Positions 11,862 to 23,646 of a stretch of DNA of 64,000 nucleotides are shown piece by piece. A program made the position numbers and the translations under genes. The DNA is taken from NCBI RefSeq assembly GCF_033568475.1, contig NW_027331831.1:13082001-13146000 (forward strand), written 5' to 3'. Position 1 is the stretch's first letter. Every line of letters begins with the position of its first letter. The notes under the pieces are model-generated. The model was given only the letters and a program-made list of their open reading frames with translations. It was not told the DNA's origin and did not search any database. This DNA comes from Henckelia pumila (lineage: Eukaryota; Streptophyta; Magnoliopsida; Lamiales; Gesneriaceae).

Positions 11862-14800
11862 ATGGTTGTACTTGTACCAGCGTCCGCTGTTTCTTCTAGG
11901 GTTTGCTTCTTTAGAGGCGGAGGAGGACTCTGCCCAATTTCATCTCCGAAGCACCGTCGCCCCTCGCTTTCGAGACGCTGTAATGCCAGCCTGATCATGG
12001 ATCCTGATTCCTTCGAGGTTGGGAGGTTGATTGGCAGCTATGGATTCCTTAATGTCACCAGGTTTGTCGACCGATTCATTCTTTTTTTTTTTTTTTCTGT
12101 TGAAAAGGAGATTGAAATTGGTGTAGAAATGAATATATGTACTTGATTGAGCATTTACTCTTAAGAGTTTTCTTCAAATCAGTTACTCGGGTGGTTTGAA
12201 ATCCGCGATGGACGTGGGGTTTTCGGCCCCTGATGCGGGGAGATTGAGAGTTCAAGATATTGGAGAAGGGGATGTGAAGATCAGGTGCTTTTCTGCACGT
12301 GCGTGAATGTGAATTTACAAAATGCTTGCCGCTTATAGTACATGTGACAGCTATTTGCAGGCTTTATGAAGGAAGAATAGTTCAAGGTCCGCTTAGACGC
12401 ACTCCTGTAATTTTTAAGGTGATTTGTTTGGTCACTAGGTATCGACATCTGTTCCCTGTTAAATCTTTTGGAATATAATGCTATATGAGAGTGTGAGCTC
12501 GAGAATAAATTCGCCTCGCCCAAAATTTCTGCACTTTCACATAGATTCTAAATACTGTTGCCTCTAATTTTTTGGACCAAGCTGACCCGATGATGTCTTG
12601 AAGGTATATCCTGGACAACAAGTTGGCGGAATCGAGGCTGACTTGATGGCTGCCAATGAGCTGAGTGCCCACGCCTCTCTACAAGTAATGTCGAGTTCTT
12701 GTTTAAACATTGATTTGAATCCCACTCTCTGATGAATTTAAACTCTATGGACCTTCCTTTAATTATTTTATGTATACTTGCATACAGAGCAGTTCTAAAG
12801 CCATGGTCTGCCTGAATATCCAGATTCTTCTGGGAGGATTTGAGACAAAAACTGGTGAACAGGTCTGTATCCCCGAGATTCAGCTGCCTGATCAACTACT
12901 ACTTTTTCGTGCTTATATTTGTAGAGAACTTATATATTCCATATTGTCGACAGTGGCTTGCTTTCCGGAATGATGGAAAGTACACTGCTGCTGACTATGC
13001 AAAAGTCACAAGTGAGAAGTTGTCCAAGGATGGCAAACATGGAGATCAGAATTCTTGGAACCCTTACGCGAAAGACGAAATATTCAAGCGTAGAATGAAG
13101 TATATTGTTAAACTTCTTCAGGGTGCTATGAGAGGCCTGGCCTACATGCACGACCATGACAGATTGCACCAAAGTCTTGGACCTGTTTCTGTCGTCGTCA
13201 AGTATAGATCCAATATTCCAGTTGAATTGCTTTTTTTGTTCTTTACAGGATTTATCTTTCTTCTCATCTGAACATTTTGTAGCTGTCTGTTTTTCAAATG
13301 GTAGTACAATGGTTGAGAAAGAAGCTCCTTATCTAGTTCCACAGCTTCGAGATCTTGCCTTTTCAGTCGACATAAGGTATGCCTTAATTATAGATTATTA
13401 AGTTAAGCACGCATCGTATGCCTGTGAATATTAGCCAGAGTTTCAGGCCTTTTTACTTAGAACTAACTGGATCAGTTACCTTAGTTCTGAGGGACTTGTC
13501 GGAGGAGAGTAAAAAGAGTTTTCCCCATATTTATACCTAATTAGCATAATTAGCAATTGCAATAACCCAAAATATGCTGTGGATTTTAAAGATAATTGGT
13601 ACGGCCTTGACATTGTACCTTCTCATAAGCCTTGGCATTTAGTCGCCTCTTAGTATTCAACACCTGCACTTGTGGCAAAAGCTAATAAAGCTAACTCTAT
13701 CATCATTTGCTACTGTCTCGGAATTAAAGCCCACCTACAGAAGCGATAGTCACCTAGTACAGTTCTGCAACATGAAACATAAATGACCGATCGTGGCACA
13801 CTTGCGAATCTGAATGCATGAATTAAATCATATGTTTGCGTGCCCAATGAGTCGTAACAGACTTGGAGAGGGTGCCAACAGAAAATCTTGGAAACTAAAT
13901 GCTTTGGATGGAGAATGTTACTGCATGTGAACATGGTAGATTTACCAGATTTTTAGTCACTGCCATCTAGTCCCAAAACCAGAAGATTAGGTTAGTCACC
14001 TGCCAAGGCCAGAATGCTACATTCTTTACCTGGCACAACAAACACCTTAGCATCGATGAGGAAATTTGAGATAAAAGGAAATCAATAAATGAACTAATTT
14101 ATATATTTGCAACAGTGCAACACAATCTATGTTTAACTCGGACAATCTTTGAGCCATTGAGAGGCTGAATGGCTATGTTGCGTAAGTGGTATTGGAGATT
14201 ATTCTCTCTGTAAGGATCTTAAGCCAAGAAATTGTACATATATAGGAGGATCCCTAATAATTTTAGTCATTCAGATGGCCTATAATTTTGGCTTAAACCT
14301 TCTAAGAGGGAAAAAATGTTGCTTTCTAGGTATTCTGAGCTAGCTGAACGTTCGATGCTATCTGAAGGACTTTGGAGAAGGGCGTCTGCTGCTGGTGCTT
14401 TCACACCTTTGGAGAAACGAGCCTTTGGAATAGCAGATGACATGTACTTTGATCTCCAAATACGCTGGAGAAGCTAATTTTTTTGTGAAAGTTTTTTTCC
14501 AGACACTGATACATCTTTGGTTCTTTACAGATATGAAGCTGGCCTTCTTTTTGCTTACTTAGCTTTTGTTCCATTTTGTGAAACAGGAGTAATTGACAGT
14601 CTTTCCTTGCGAGTGAGTCTTGCATGCGACTTAAGTTCATTCTTTAATGTGTTCTTTCTAGATTCAATAACTGGATTTTTCGTTCCTGTTTTAATAATTT
14701 ATGCAACAAATTTGCAGAGGCTTTTAGAGAACACATTCCAACTTGATATTGAAGCCATGAGAGAGTAAGTTGCGCACTTGTTGTTTGCCTTGACATCTGG

Positions 14801-15491
14801 AAATGACGTGAAATCATTAATGTCTATGAATACAATTTTCAGTCTCTGTGAATGTGCACCATCTTCCACTTTGTCATGGTGTTTTTGAGTCCACGGAGAA
14901 CACATGGACGTAGTGCCTGAAAATTTTATATTTGTGAGGACTAGGACGGTTTCTTTCATATGCCTGTCTTGAGTAATGTGGCCTTTTGGATTTACAAGTG
15001 CACCATCTGTCCAACTCAATCTTGGGAACAGGTTTTTTTCCACTGGAAAAATGGAATTAGAATCAACCCCGGAACGAAATCGAAGCAAAACCCTGCTGAT
15101 TTTTTTGCTTTCAAAATCCACAACAATATCACCATTCTCTCCACATATTCAAGTTCTGGACACTTCTCCTTGGGTGCATCAAGTCTTGTTTGCTTGCTTT
15201 TGACAGATATTGTCTAGCTGATGACCGCTTGGTTGAAGCTGTTAAATTTCTGGATCTCGATGATCGCGCTGGTTGGGAGTTGCTTCAGGTTCATTTTACA
15301 GTTCTTCTGAATACATGGAAGATATTACTATTGCTAGAATCACTAAACCTTGTTGATTTTGAAATACAAGCGGTGTCTCATGTTTTTGGGTATATAAATT
15401 GGTGCAGAGCATGTTAAATCGAGACTTTCGACAGAGGCCGATTGCAGAGGCTGTGTTGAACCACAGATTGATCACTGGTGCTCTATTATAA
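11862..15491 (+). CDS. plastid-targeted protein-kinase-like protein (predicted pseudokinase), 12 exons
   Basis: Exons: 11862-12061, 12183-12284, 12361-12418, 12604-12684, 12788-12862, 12954-13201, 13305-13376, 14330-14443, 14531-14612, 14718-14764, 15207-15288 and 15408-15491. Phases agree and give 414 residues. The Ser/Arg-rich first 40 residues look like a chloroplast transit peptide. Kinase-fold traces are a glycine-rich start (RLIGSYGF), a VIFKVY strand and AYMHDHDRLHQSLGPVSVVV. That last stretch aligns with the catalytic loop HRDLKPSN but has Gln245 and Ser246 in place of Arg and the catalytic Asp. The DFG site reads DLA (Asp271). The protein matches the plant 'protein kinase superfamily' group of Arabidopsis At5g16810, recalled from memory. 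Exon 8 ends on a GT donor inside GACATGTAC. The function is unknown; phosphotransfer is unlikely. Confidence 0.87.
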
Positions 15492-15972
15492 CTGTATTCC
15501 CAATAAATATACTTTTCTATGTAACATATTCTAATATTTTTTGTAATAATAATAAATTCTAATGTTCGCGATTGCTACATTAAATGATTTTGAAAAGGAC
15601 GGTTTATTTTATTTTTACGATCAATTTATTAAAAATTGTATTATTTACATTCTCTATTTTTTTTAAAAAAAACTATGGATTCTTTCAATATTTTGTAATG
15701 TCGGAGATATTTTAAACATTTTGGTTTATTTAGTTTTCCGAAACATTTCAATCAATTCATTTGATTAAAGAGTCAGTTTGATATTGAATAACTAAAAAAC
15801 ACTTAAATAAGTTCAGTTTTTTAAAGTGATTTTATAAATAAATAAATAAAAATTAGCAGCTTTTGGTGTTTCAAATGTTATTTTTGAATATGCAGAAGCC
15901 AAAGCTGAAAAACCATTTTTTTTTTAAAAAAAACACTTTTTTTATTAAAGAAAAAAATGCTTATAATCTATT
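15492..15972. other. intergenic, AT-rich
   Basis: 3' flank of the kinase-like gene with many A/T runs. No gene or RNA was recognised. Confidence 0.5.
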
Positions 15973-15981
15973 GCTCGAATC

Positions 15982-16143
15982 GGTTTAGTACATGCCGCCC
16001 GCATGACACTATCCTGCGGGTGACGTGTAACCCCATGATTGGTCAAAAATAATGGATCCCACGTGGGGTCTTTTGATTTTAACTAATCATGAGCCGTCAC
16101 GTCACCCGCAGGGCACTACCCTGCGGGTAGCGTCGACTCAACC
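15982..16143. mobile_element. Mutator-like MITE with 9 bp target duplication
   Basis: This 162 bp imperfect palindrome has arms sharing CCTGCGGGTGACGTG and its complement, and ends GGTTTAGT / ACTCAACC. It is flanked by exact 9 bp direct repeats GCTCGAATC (15973-15981 and 16144-16152). The 9 bp duplication is the Mutator-superfamily signature. The perfect duplication suggests a recent insertion. Confidence 0.8.
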
Positions 16144-16235
16144 GCTCGAATCAAAGGGATTCTAACTAACGAGCCCCAACTATCAACCTATCAATGACCA
16201 GGTTATGATTTTTTTTGTATGTTGTATATATATTG

Positions 16236-17383
16236 TAGCGATCCGACTCGGGTCACCTATTAGTTAGAAACTTAAGCAAACAATTAACTTAATAGATAAA
16301 ACTTATTCAGAGAAATAATTGCGAAAACTTAAATAGACAGTAAATCCGATAAACCCACCGATGGAATATAACCGGGAAAACAAAACGAAAATAACTGTTA
16401 TAGAACAAATCGAAACTGTATTTTTTGGAAGCCTCACACGTAAACATAACAGAACTAAACGAATAACCTCCTCAAGCGGTCACTTGCTTCGCCTCGAGCC
16501 TCCTGCCTCATCTAACCTGAGAACTGACTCGTCAAATGAGGTGTCCGAGATAATATTAAGGACGTGAGCGACTAACGCCTAGTACGCAAATATGAACATA
16601 CAAACCATCATGCACATGCAAAATAACTTGAATGGATATACTGGGTCAACTAGATCAATCCAGCTCACACTAGGCGTCATGAGTGAGTAATATAATTGGG
16701 GTCCAATCTGATAGGTATCTCACACCCGTCTAGATCACCGCAGCGTCAGTTTCCATCATCACGATAGCTCCCGATGTCAAATTGTATCGAGAGTGTAGGG
16801 CTGAACGACCTTACTAGAAAGACTATCTCGAAGAATACACAGACTCAACATGATATATGTACTTACAACATATGTGTAAAATGGTAAAACATGTATCATG
16901 AAATATAAATGCAACATATAAGTATGTATACTCGTTGGATATCTTAGTCAATCCTTACGTACATCTACTAGACATGTCGAGTACAACATGGTCTATTGTC
17001 CAAGCCTATAGTCAAGTGAATATCATATCACTAATAACTTGTCTAGATCTTAGCTAAGCTAGTGACTACTTCCAATAACTATTAGGCGTTTAGACTTTAC
17101 CTGCGTCCATCGTTAGTCCGTCATTGTCGAAGGCCCCAAAACTCAGGCACAACTTTGTTACGACTTCGGAAGCGTCTCGCTATCATATATGGCTAAAAAC
17201 ACTCAATATATAGACTTGAAACGAGAGGGAATCAACCAAATTCATGCTTGAAAATGAAATCCGCATAACTATTTATAGGCAACGTTTGGACCGTTTGAAC
17301 TTCAGATGAACGGACGTGTCACCAACGTCTCTAGTAACCTATTTATGTATTAACAAAATAAATATTGTTTCCCCTAATCTTTA
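16236..17383 (-). mobile_element. Gypsy-type LTR (Tekay/Del-like), left part, interrupted by a Copia element
   Basis: The terminus TGTAGCGATCCGACTCGGG is the palindromic end typical of this LTR group. Read on the minus strand, a TATA box (GCCTATAAATAGT) lies near 17265-17277, followed by the same sort of U5 features (TCGTTCAGCCC) as the LTR at 3.4 kb. No internal coding region is attached, so it is a solo or truncated LTR. The Copia element at 17384 is inserted in it, and the LTR-related sequence resumes after 22824 (GTGTCTCTAGTAA). The far boundary was not found. Confidence 0.6.
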
Positions 17384-17979
17384 TGTTGGTATTAGACCCA
17401 CACCAATAAATCTACCAAGCACACAATCAGCAACCAAGAACAAGAATCTATTCGAAACTAAGAAGGAACGAACAAAGCAGATAAGAACACTCGGAATTTA
17501 CTTGGTTCGGATTATCAACCAATCCTACATCCAAGGTTCTGGTATTCACCCATATGAATTCACTATAATACGATCAGTGCGCACAATCGTTTCAATCCCC
17601 CTTTTGTGTACAACACATTAATCACAGAAAAACTAGGAACAAAAAAAAAAGAAATTGGAAAACACTTTGATAGACTCTGATCTTGATGGTTTCATCTCTG
17701 TCAAGAGATATCTTCGAAGATCAATCTTGTTTCCAGATGAGCAATCTTTTGTTCTCCTTTCTATTTGGGAATACGATTTCAGAGAGATGAGAGAAATATG
17801 AACTTGTTCCTTTCAATCAAGAAGTGAGACCCAAAACCCGATCTCTCAGCTCATAAAACAGATTTACATCCCTGTAACTAACCTAATGACCAACTCCAGC
17901 CATTGGATCAATATTCAGTTAAATGATGAATCTGAGTCGTTGATTGGCAACTAATAAAAGTCAACTCAAATCTTCACAA
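17384..17979 (-). repeat. 3' LTR of the young Copia element
   Basis: The plus strand runs from TGTTGGTATTAGACC to ATCTTCACA. It is nearly identical to the partner at 22223-22819 and adjoins the polypurine tract. Confidence 0.95.
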
Positions 17980-20900
17980 ATCTCCACCTTTGACTGAATT
18001 TGTTGCACACATAATGAATCCAGCTGAGATCCCATAAACATGAAGTTACAATTACTCCATCATGTTGAGCATATCCAATGCATGATTGAGTTTGATCCCT
18101 GGTACTGTTTTTGTCAATATATCAGCCGGATTAACCATGGTATCTATTTTCTGGACTTTAACCAAGCCATTAGATACGATGTCTCTTACAAAATGCAATC
18201 TAATATCTATGTGTTTTGTCCTTTCATGAAAAACAGAATTTTTGGACAAATGTATTGCACTTTGTGAATCACAAAAGATTGTTACATCCTTCTGCTCTAA
18301 ACCCAGTTCATTGACAAAACCAATTATCCAAATACCTTCTTTTACAGCTTCAGTTAGACTGATATACTCAGCTTCGGTAGTGGATAATGCAACCACACTT
18401 TGTAAGTTTGATTTCCAGCTCACTACATTGCCTCCAACAGTAAACACATATCCTGAAATCGATCTTCTCTTGTCTAGATCAGCTGCGTAGTCAGAGTCAC
18501 AATAACCAGTGATCTCACATGTGTTTCAAGTGGATTTGGAGTACTTTAGCTTCAGCTTGGAAGTTCCCTTTAAGTATCTCAACAACCATTGTACTGCCTT
18601 CCAATGTTCTCTGCTTGGTTTGCTCATGAACCTGCTTACAAGACCCAAACCATAGGTAATGTCTGGTCGAGTTGAAACCATCATGTACATGATACTTCCT
18701 ACTGCATTTGAATACGGAACATTCTTCATATGAATAGCCTCCAACTCCTCTTGATCTTCATGTACTGCCTTCAGTTTAAAATGAGCACCAATAGGTGTGC
18801 TAACTGATTTTGCTTCTGCCATTTTGAAGAGATTAAGAACTTTATTTATGTACCTTTCTTGTGACAAAGTTAGAATTCTAAGCTTTCTGTCCCTTCTAAT
18901 CTCAACACCTAAGATTTGTTTTGCTGCACCAAGATCTTTCATTTCAAATTCAGAGTTAAGTTGATGCTTTAGATTCTGAATTTCCATAAGATCTTTACAA
19001 ACAATGAGCATATCATCTACGTAGATCAAAAGGTAGATGAAAGACTGGTTTGGCAACTTCTTGTAGTACACACAGCTGTCAAACTTTGATCTACTATATC
19101 TTTGCTGTAGCATGAAGTCATCAAAACGTTTGTACCATTGCCTCGGTGATTGCTTTAGGCCATAGAGTGATTTTTCCAGCAAACACACTTTTCCAGATTG
19201 GTCCCCAGCCTCAAAACCTTTTGGTTGAGTCATCAAAATCTTTTCTTCCAGATTTCCATGTAAGAAAGCTGTTTTTACATCTAATTGTTCAAGCTCCAAG
19301 TCATGAATTGCAGTCATTGCTAGTAAGATTCGGATAGATGAATGCTTAACCACAAGAGAGAAAACTTCATGATAATCAATCCCTTCCACCTGTGAGAATC
19401 CCTTTGCAACCAATCTTGCTTTGAATCTTGGCCCTTCAACCCCTGGAATTTCTGGTTTCCTTTTGAATATCCATTTGCAGCCTATCACTCTTTTGTCTTT
19501 AGGCTTGTCCACTAATACCCAAGTTTTGTTCTTGATTAATGACTGGAATTCTTCTTTCATAGCTCTCAACCATTTTGCACTGTCTTTGATTCTCATTGCC
19601 TCTTCATAAGTTGATGGTTCTTCTAGATCCATCAATTCTGCTACATTTAGTGCAAAGGCTGTAAATTCAGATGATGCAAATCTAGATGGTAATCTGATCT
19701 CCCTTCTGACCCTATCTCTTGCAAGCATATAATCCTCTAGATGCTGGTCATTACTAAGATCATCACTTTGTTCATCTCTGTTTGCATCCAATATATCATG
19801 AGCTTGCTGAGATATCTGAGTTCCAGCATGTTTAATTTCACAGGAATCTTCGGGTAAGACAAGATTAGCTCCACCTTCTTCCTTATTCTCATTGCTGTAA
19901 TTTAGAGGTTGTTCCCTGTCACTCAAAATCTGCTCAGCTTGTTTAGAGCTGGCTGTATCTAGCACAAGTTTGTTAGTTTTATAAAATTCAAATTCATTAA
20001 AAACTACATCTCTACTGATAACACATTTAAGTTCATCTAAAAGCCAAACCATGTAGCCTTTTATTCCAGTTGGATAACCAAGGAAAATTCCCTTCTTTGC
20101 TCTAGGTTTTAACTTACCTTGGTTAGCATGAATGTATACAACACAACCAAAAGGTCTTAAATGTTTATAATTCGGTTTTAAGTTGGACCACTTAAAATCT
20201 GGAACCATGAACTCAATAGCAGAAGAAGGTGAGAGATTGATCAGGTAGCAGGCAGTAGAAGCTGCCTCTGCCCAAAACTTAGGTGGTAGATCACTCTCAC
20301 TTAGCATGCATCTTACTTTATTCATGATAGTCCTATTCATGCGTTCTGCAACTCCATTTTGTTGTGGAGTGTATGTGCAAGTTCTATGTCTAGTGATGCC
20401 ATGCTTAGCACAATACTCATTAAACTCACGGTTGCAAAACTCCAATCCATTATCTGTTCTTAATGTCTTAATTTTCTTTCCAGATTTGTTTTCAACTAAG
20501 GTTTTCCACTCTACAAACTTATCAAAAGCTTGATCCTTAGTTTTTAGAAAATAGGCCCAAACCTTTCTAGAATAATCATCAATTAAAGAAAGAAAATATT
20601 GGCATTTGGATAGGGATTGAGGTACCTGAGAAGATCCCCAGAGGTCTGCATGTATGTACTCAAGTGGTGACAATGTTTTGTGGGTTGCTGTACTGAAACT
20701 TAGCCTATGAGTCTTGCCAAGAACACAGTTCTCACAGAAATCCAGCTCTCTGACCTGTTTGTTGTCCAGTAGACCTTGTTTACATAGCTCTTGAAGACCC
20801 TTTAGGCTCATATGACCAAGTCTCTGATGCCATAACATTGTATCATTCCCTTTTGATATAGACACATTGATTTCTGAGGATAGGGTATTTCCTTGGAGTA

Positions 20901-22222
20901 CATAAAGGCCTTGTTTCAAGATTGCCTTCATAACAACCAGTGAGCCTTTTACTACTTTCAGAATGCCTCCTTGAGCTTTGTAGCTTAGCCCCTTCTGATC
21001 CAAGGTACCTAATGAGATCAGGTTCCTCTTTAGATCAGGGATGTACCTTACATCAGATAGGATCTTCACTGATCCATCCCACATCTTTAGCTTTACTGAT
21101 CCAGCACCCTCAATTTTACATGATTCATTATTTCCCAGTAGCACATAACCTGTTTGTGTTTCTTGAAAATCTGTAAACCAGTCCCTTCTTGGAGACATGT
21201 GGTAAGTGCTTCCTGAATCTAAAATCCACTCTTCTTTTGGGTCATCAGTGGAAATGGTTAGAACCTCAGCTTCCTCATACTCTTCCAACACATTCGCTGC
21301 ATCAGTGACAGTGACTGGTTCTTGGCCTTGATTGATTTTCCTTAAAGGACAGAACCTTCGGATATGACCTTCTTTTTTGCAAGACCAGCATGTTCTCTTT
21401 GGTCTTGACTTAGACCTGGATCTCGACTTCCACCTGTTATTAGAATTCTTCCTTTCAACAGACCTACCCCTCACATTTAGACCTTCACCAGAAGGCTTTT
21501 GAAGTTTACCATTGACTTTCAAATCTAATTCCTTAGAGTATGCAGCCCCTGTTACTTCTTCAAGTGTGAGTATTTCCCTGCCATACTTCAATGTATCCCT
21601 TAGTTAATCATAGGCTCTTGGTAATGAATTCAATAAGAATATTGCCTTATCCTCTTCATCGATCTGAACATCCATGTTCTCAAGATCTGACAGTAACTTG
21701 GTGAACTCATCAAGATTCTCATCAATTGACTTATTCTCATCCATCTTGTAGCTGTAGAATTTCTGTTTTAGGTATATCCTGTTAGGCAAAGCTTTTGACA
21801 TATACAGTTGTTCCAGCTTTAGCCACATATATGCAGCTGTCTTTTCCCTAACAACCTTTCTCAGTATCTTATCGCTCAAGCTTAGAACAATAGTGTTTCT
21901 TGCTTTTTTCAATACTTCAGTCTTGTTTTCAATGGTGCTTGGAAGTTTGGATTCACCTTGTAATGCATCATCTAATCCAAGATTTCCAAGATGAGCAATC
22001 ATCTTCTCTCGCCATAGATTAAAATCGTTCTTTCCATCAAACTTCTCCACCTCAAATCTCGAAGAAGACATTGCTAGAGAATGCCCCTGGCCAGTAGACA
22101 TCTTTCTTAAAAGAATCCTCAAAGAGAGTCGAGACAGAGATCACAAGTGAATAAGAGGAATTGATGTAACAAGATCGAATCCTTGAGCCCAAGATTTTAG
22201 AACCTCAGGCTCTGATACCACT

Positions 22223-22819
22223 TGTTGGTATTAGACCTACACCAATAAATCTACCAAGCACACAATCAGCAACCAAGAACAAGAATCTATTCGAAACTAA
22301 GAAGGAACGAACAAAGCAGATAAGAACACACGGAATTTACTTGGTTCGGATTATCAACCAATCCTACATCCAAGGTTCTGGGATTCACCCATATGAATTC
22401 ACTATAATACGATCAGTGCGCACAATCGTTTCAATCCCCCTTTTGTGTACAACACATTAATCAACAGAAAAACTAGGAACAAAAAAAAAAAGAAACTGGA
22501 AAACACTTTGATAGACTCTAATCTTGATGGTTTCATCTTTGTCAAGAGATATCTTTGAAGATCAATCTTGTTTCCAGATGAGCAATCTTTTGTTCTCCTT
22601 TCTATTTGGGAATACGATTTCAGAAAGATGAGAGAAATATGAACTTGTTCCTTTCAATCAAGAAGTGAGACCCAAAACCCGATCTCTCAGCTCATAAAAC
22701 AGATTTACATCCCTGTAACTAACCTAATGACCAACTCCAACCATTGGATCAATATTCAGTTAAATGATGAATCTGAGCCGTTGATTGGCAACTAATAAAA
22801 GTCAACTCAAATCTTCACA
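22223..22819 (-). repeat. 5' LTR of the young Copia element
   Basis: Same ends as the left LTR. It lies two bases from the primer-binding site TCTGATACCA (22211-22220) and is followed by the CTTTA duplication. Confidence 0.95.
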
Positions 22820-22824
22820 CTTTA

Positions 22825-23646
22825 TAACAACAATGCTTTCAACGGTGTCTCTAGTAATGCATGTTAAATACATTGAGCTTCAATGCAATTTGATTTAAAC
22901 CCATACTTAGAGTAATCGACTTTGCAACTAAAGTATCGATCACCTTCTTACATCTATACTATCTATGCTGCATTATTAAACTTGAGACATTTTAGTATCA
23001 TGGTCCGTCGTTCAATTGTCAAATTTTCGATTATTAATTTAATGTTATATTAAGTATGAAGAAAACTTTTGGTGTGTTGCCATTGATATGCCTCTATTTT
23101 TTGTCATTTGATAGCTATTTAATTATATAAATGTCACATTAAATATATTTTTTGGTTCTTTGGTAGATATTTTATATACGAAAATGTCATATTAAATTTT
23201 TTATTTCATTATTTATTTTTCATTTTTTCGTTAAATACAGACTATATAAGTACACGACACGTACGAGTACTAATATACATTATACATAATCGTGTGAACA
23301 AAATCAAAAATCAACTTGAATTGTAGAGATTTGAGATACTGATTATTTTAACAATATATTTTTATACTTTTACTAATATATTTTTATTAACTACATTTTG
23401 AAAAACTTGCAACAATTTTTGAGATATATTAAATATGACTAAAGGATAAAATTTGTAAATGATTACTTTTTTAATATTTTTTTAATCTGGACGAAAAAAA
23501 TAATAAAAATAAAAATGTCATATATGGAATTTAACAAATACCCTAATTTTTTTAAGAATAAGGATGAGAAATTGTCGTGTGGGGGTTAGGGTTTAAGGCA
23601 TATGGGATGTTTGCTAAAACCCTAGTTCGCCAGTAACCATCCAATC
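22825..23646. other. remainder of Gypsy LTR and upstream region of TOZ
   Basis: The first 60 bases look like the continuation of the interrupted Gypsy LTR. The rest is AT-rich promoter DNA of the WD40 gene. Confidence 0.45.
23586..23624 (+). promoter_or_regulatory. two telo-box motifs upstream of TOZ
   Basis: TTAGGGTTT (complement AAACCCTAA) at 23586-23594 and AAACCCTA at 23617-23624 lie 23-60 bp before the start codon. Telo-boxes are common just upstream of plant ribosome-biogenesis and ribosomal-protein genes, which fits the role of the downstream gene. Confidence 0.65.

Larger units (their letters stand above)
17384..22819 (-). mobile_element. Copia LTR retrotransposon, Tnt1/Tork-like, nearly whole, young
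   Basis: A 5436 bp element on the minus strand, flanked by the exact 5 bp target duplication CTTTA (17379-17383 and 22820-22824). It has two LTRs of about 596 bp, a primer-binding site for initiator tRNA-Met (22209-22220) and a polypurine tract beside the left LTR (17980-17993). In order, the coding part shows gag (about 22.1-21.6 kb), a CCHC knuckle (WSCKKEGHIRRFC), protease (LDSGSTYHM), integrase with PQQNGVAERMNRT, reverse transcriptase with YVDDML, and RNase H ending near 18.05 kb. The coding region is split into three open stretches, so about two breaks. The LTRs differ at about 10 of 596 positions plus two small indels (about 1.7%). With usual plant rates of 0.7-1.3e-8 per site per year, that means insertion roughly 0.6-1.2 million years ago. 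Confidence 0.95.

Noticed and set aside
14860-15200. Extra exon of the kinase-like gene in intron 10
   Set aside because: Open frames here (such as 14960-15217) do not continue the phase from exon 10 to exon 11 and lack family similarity.
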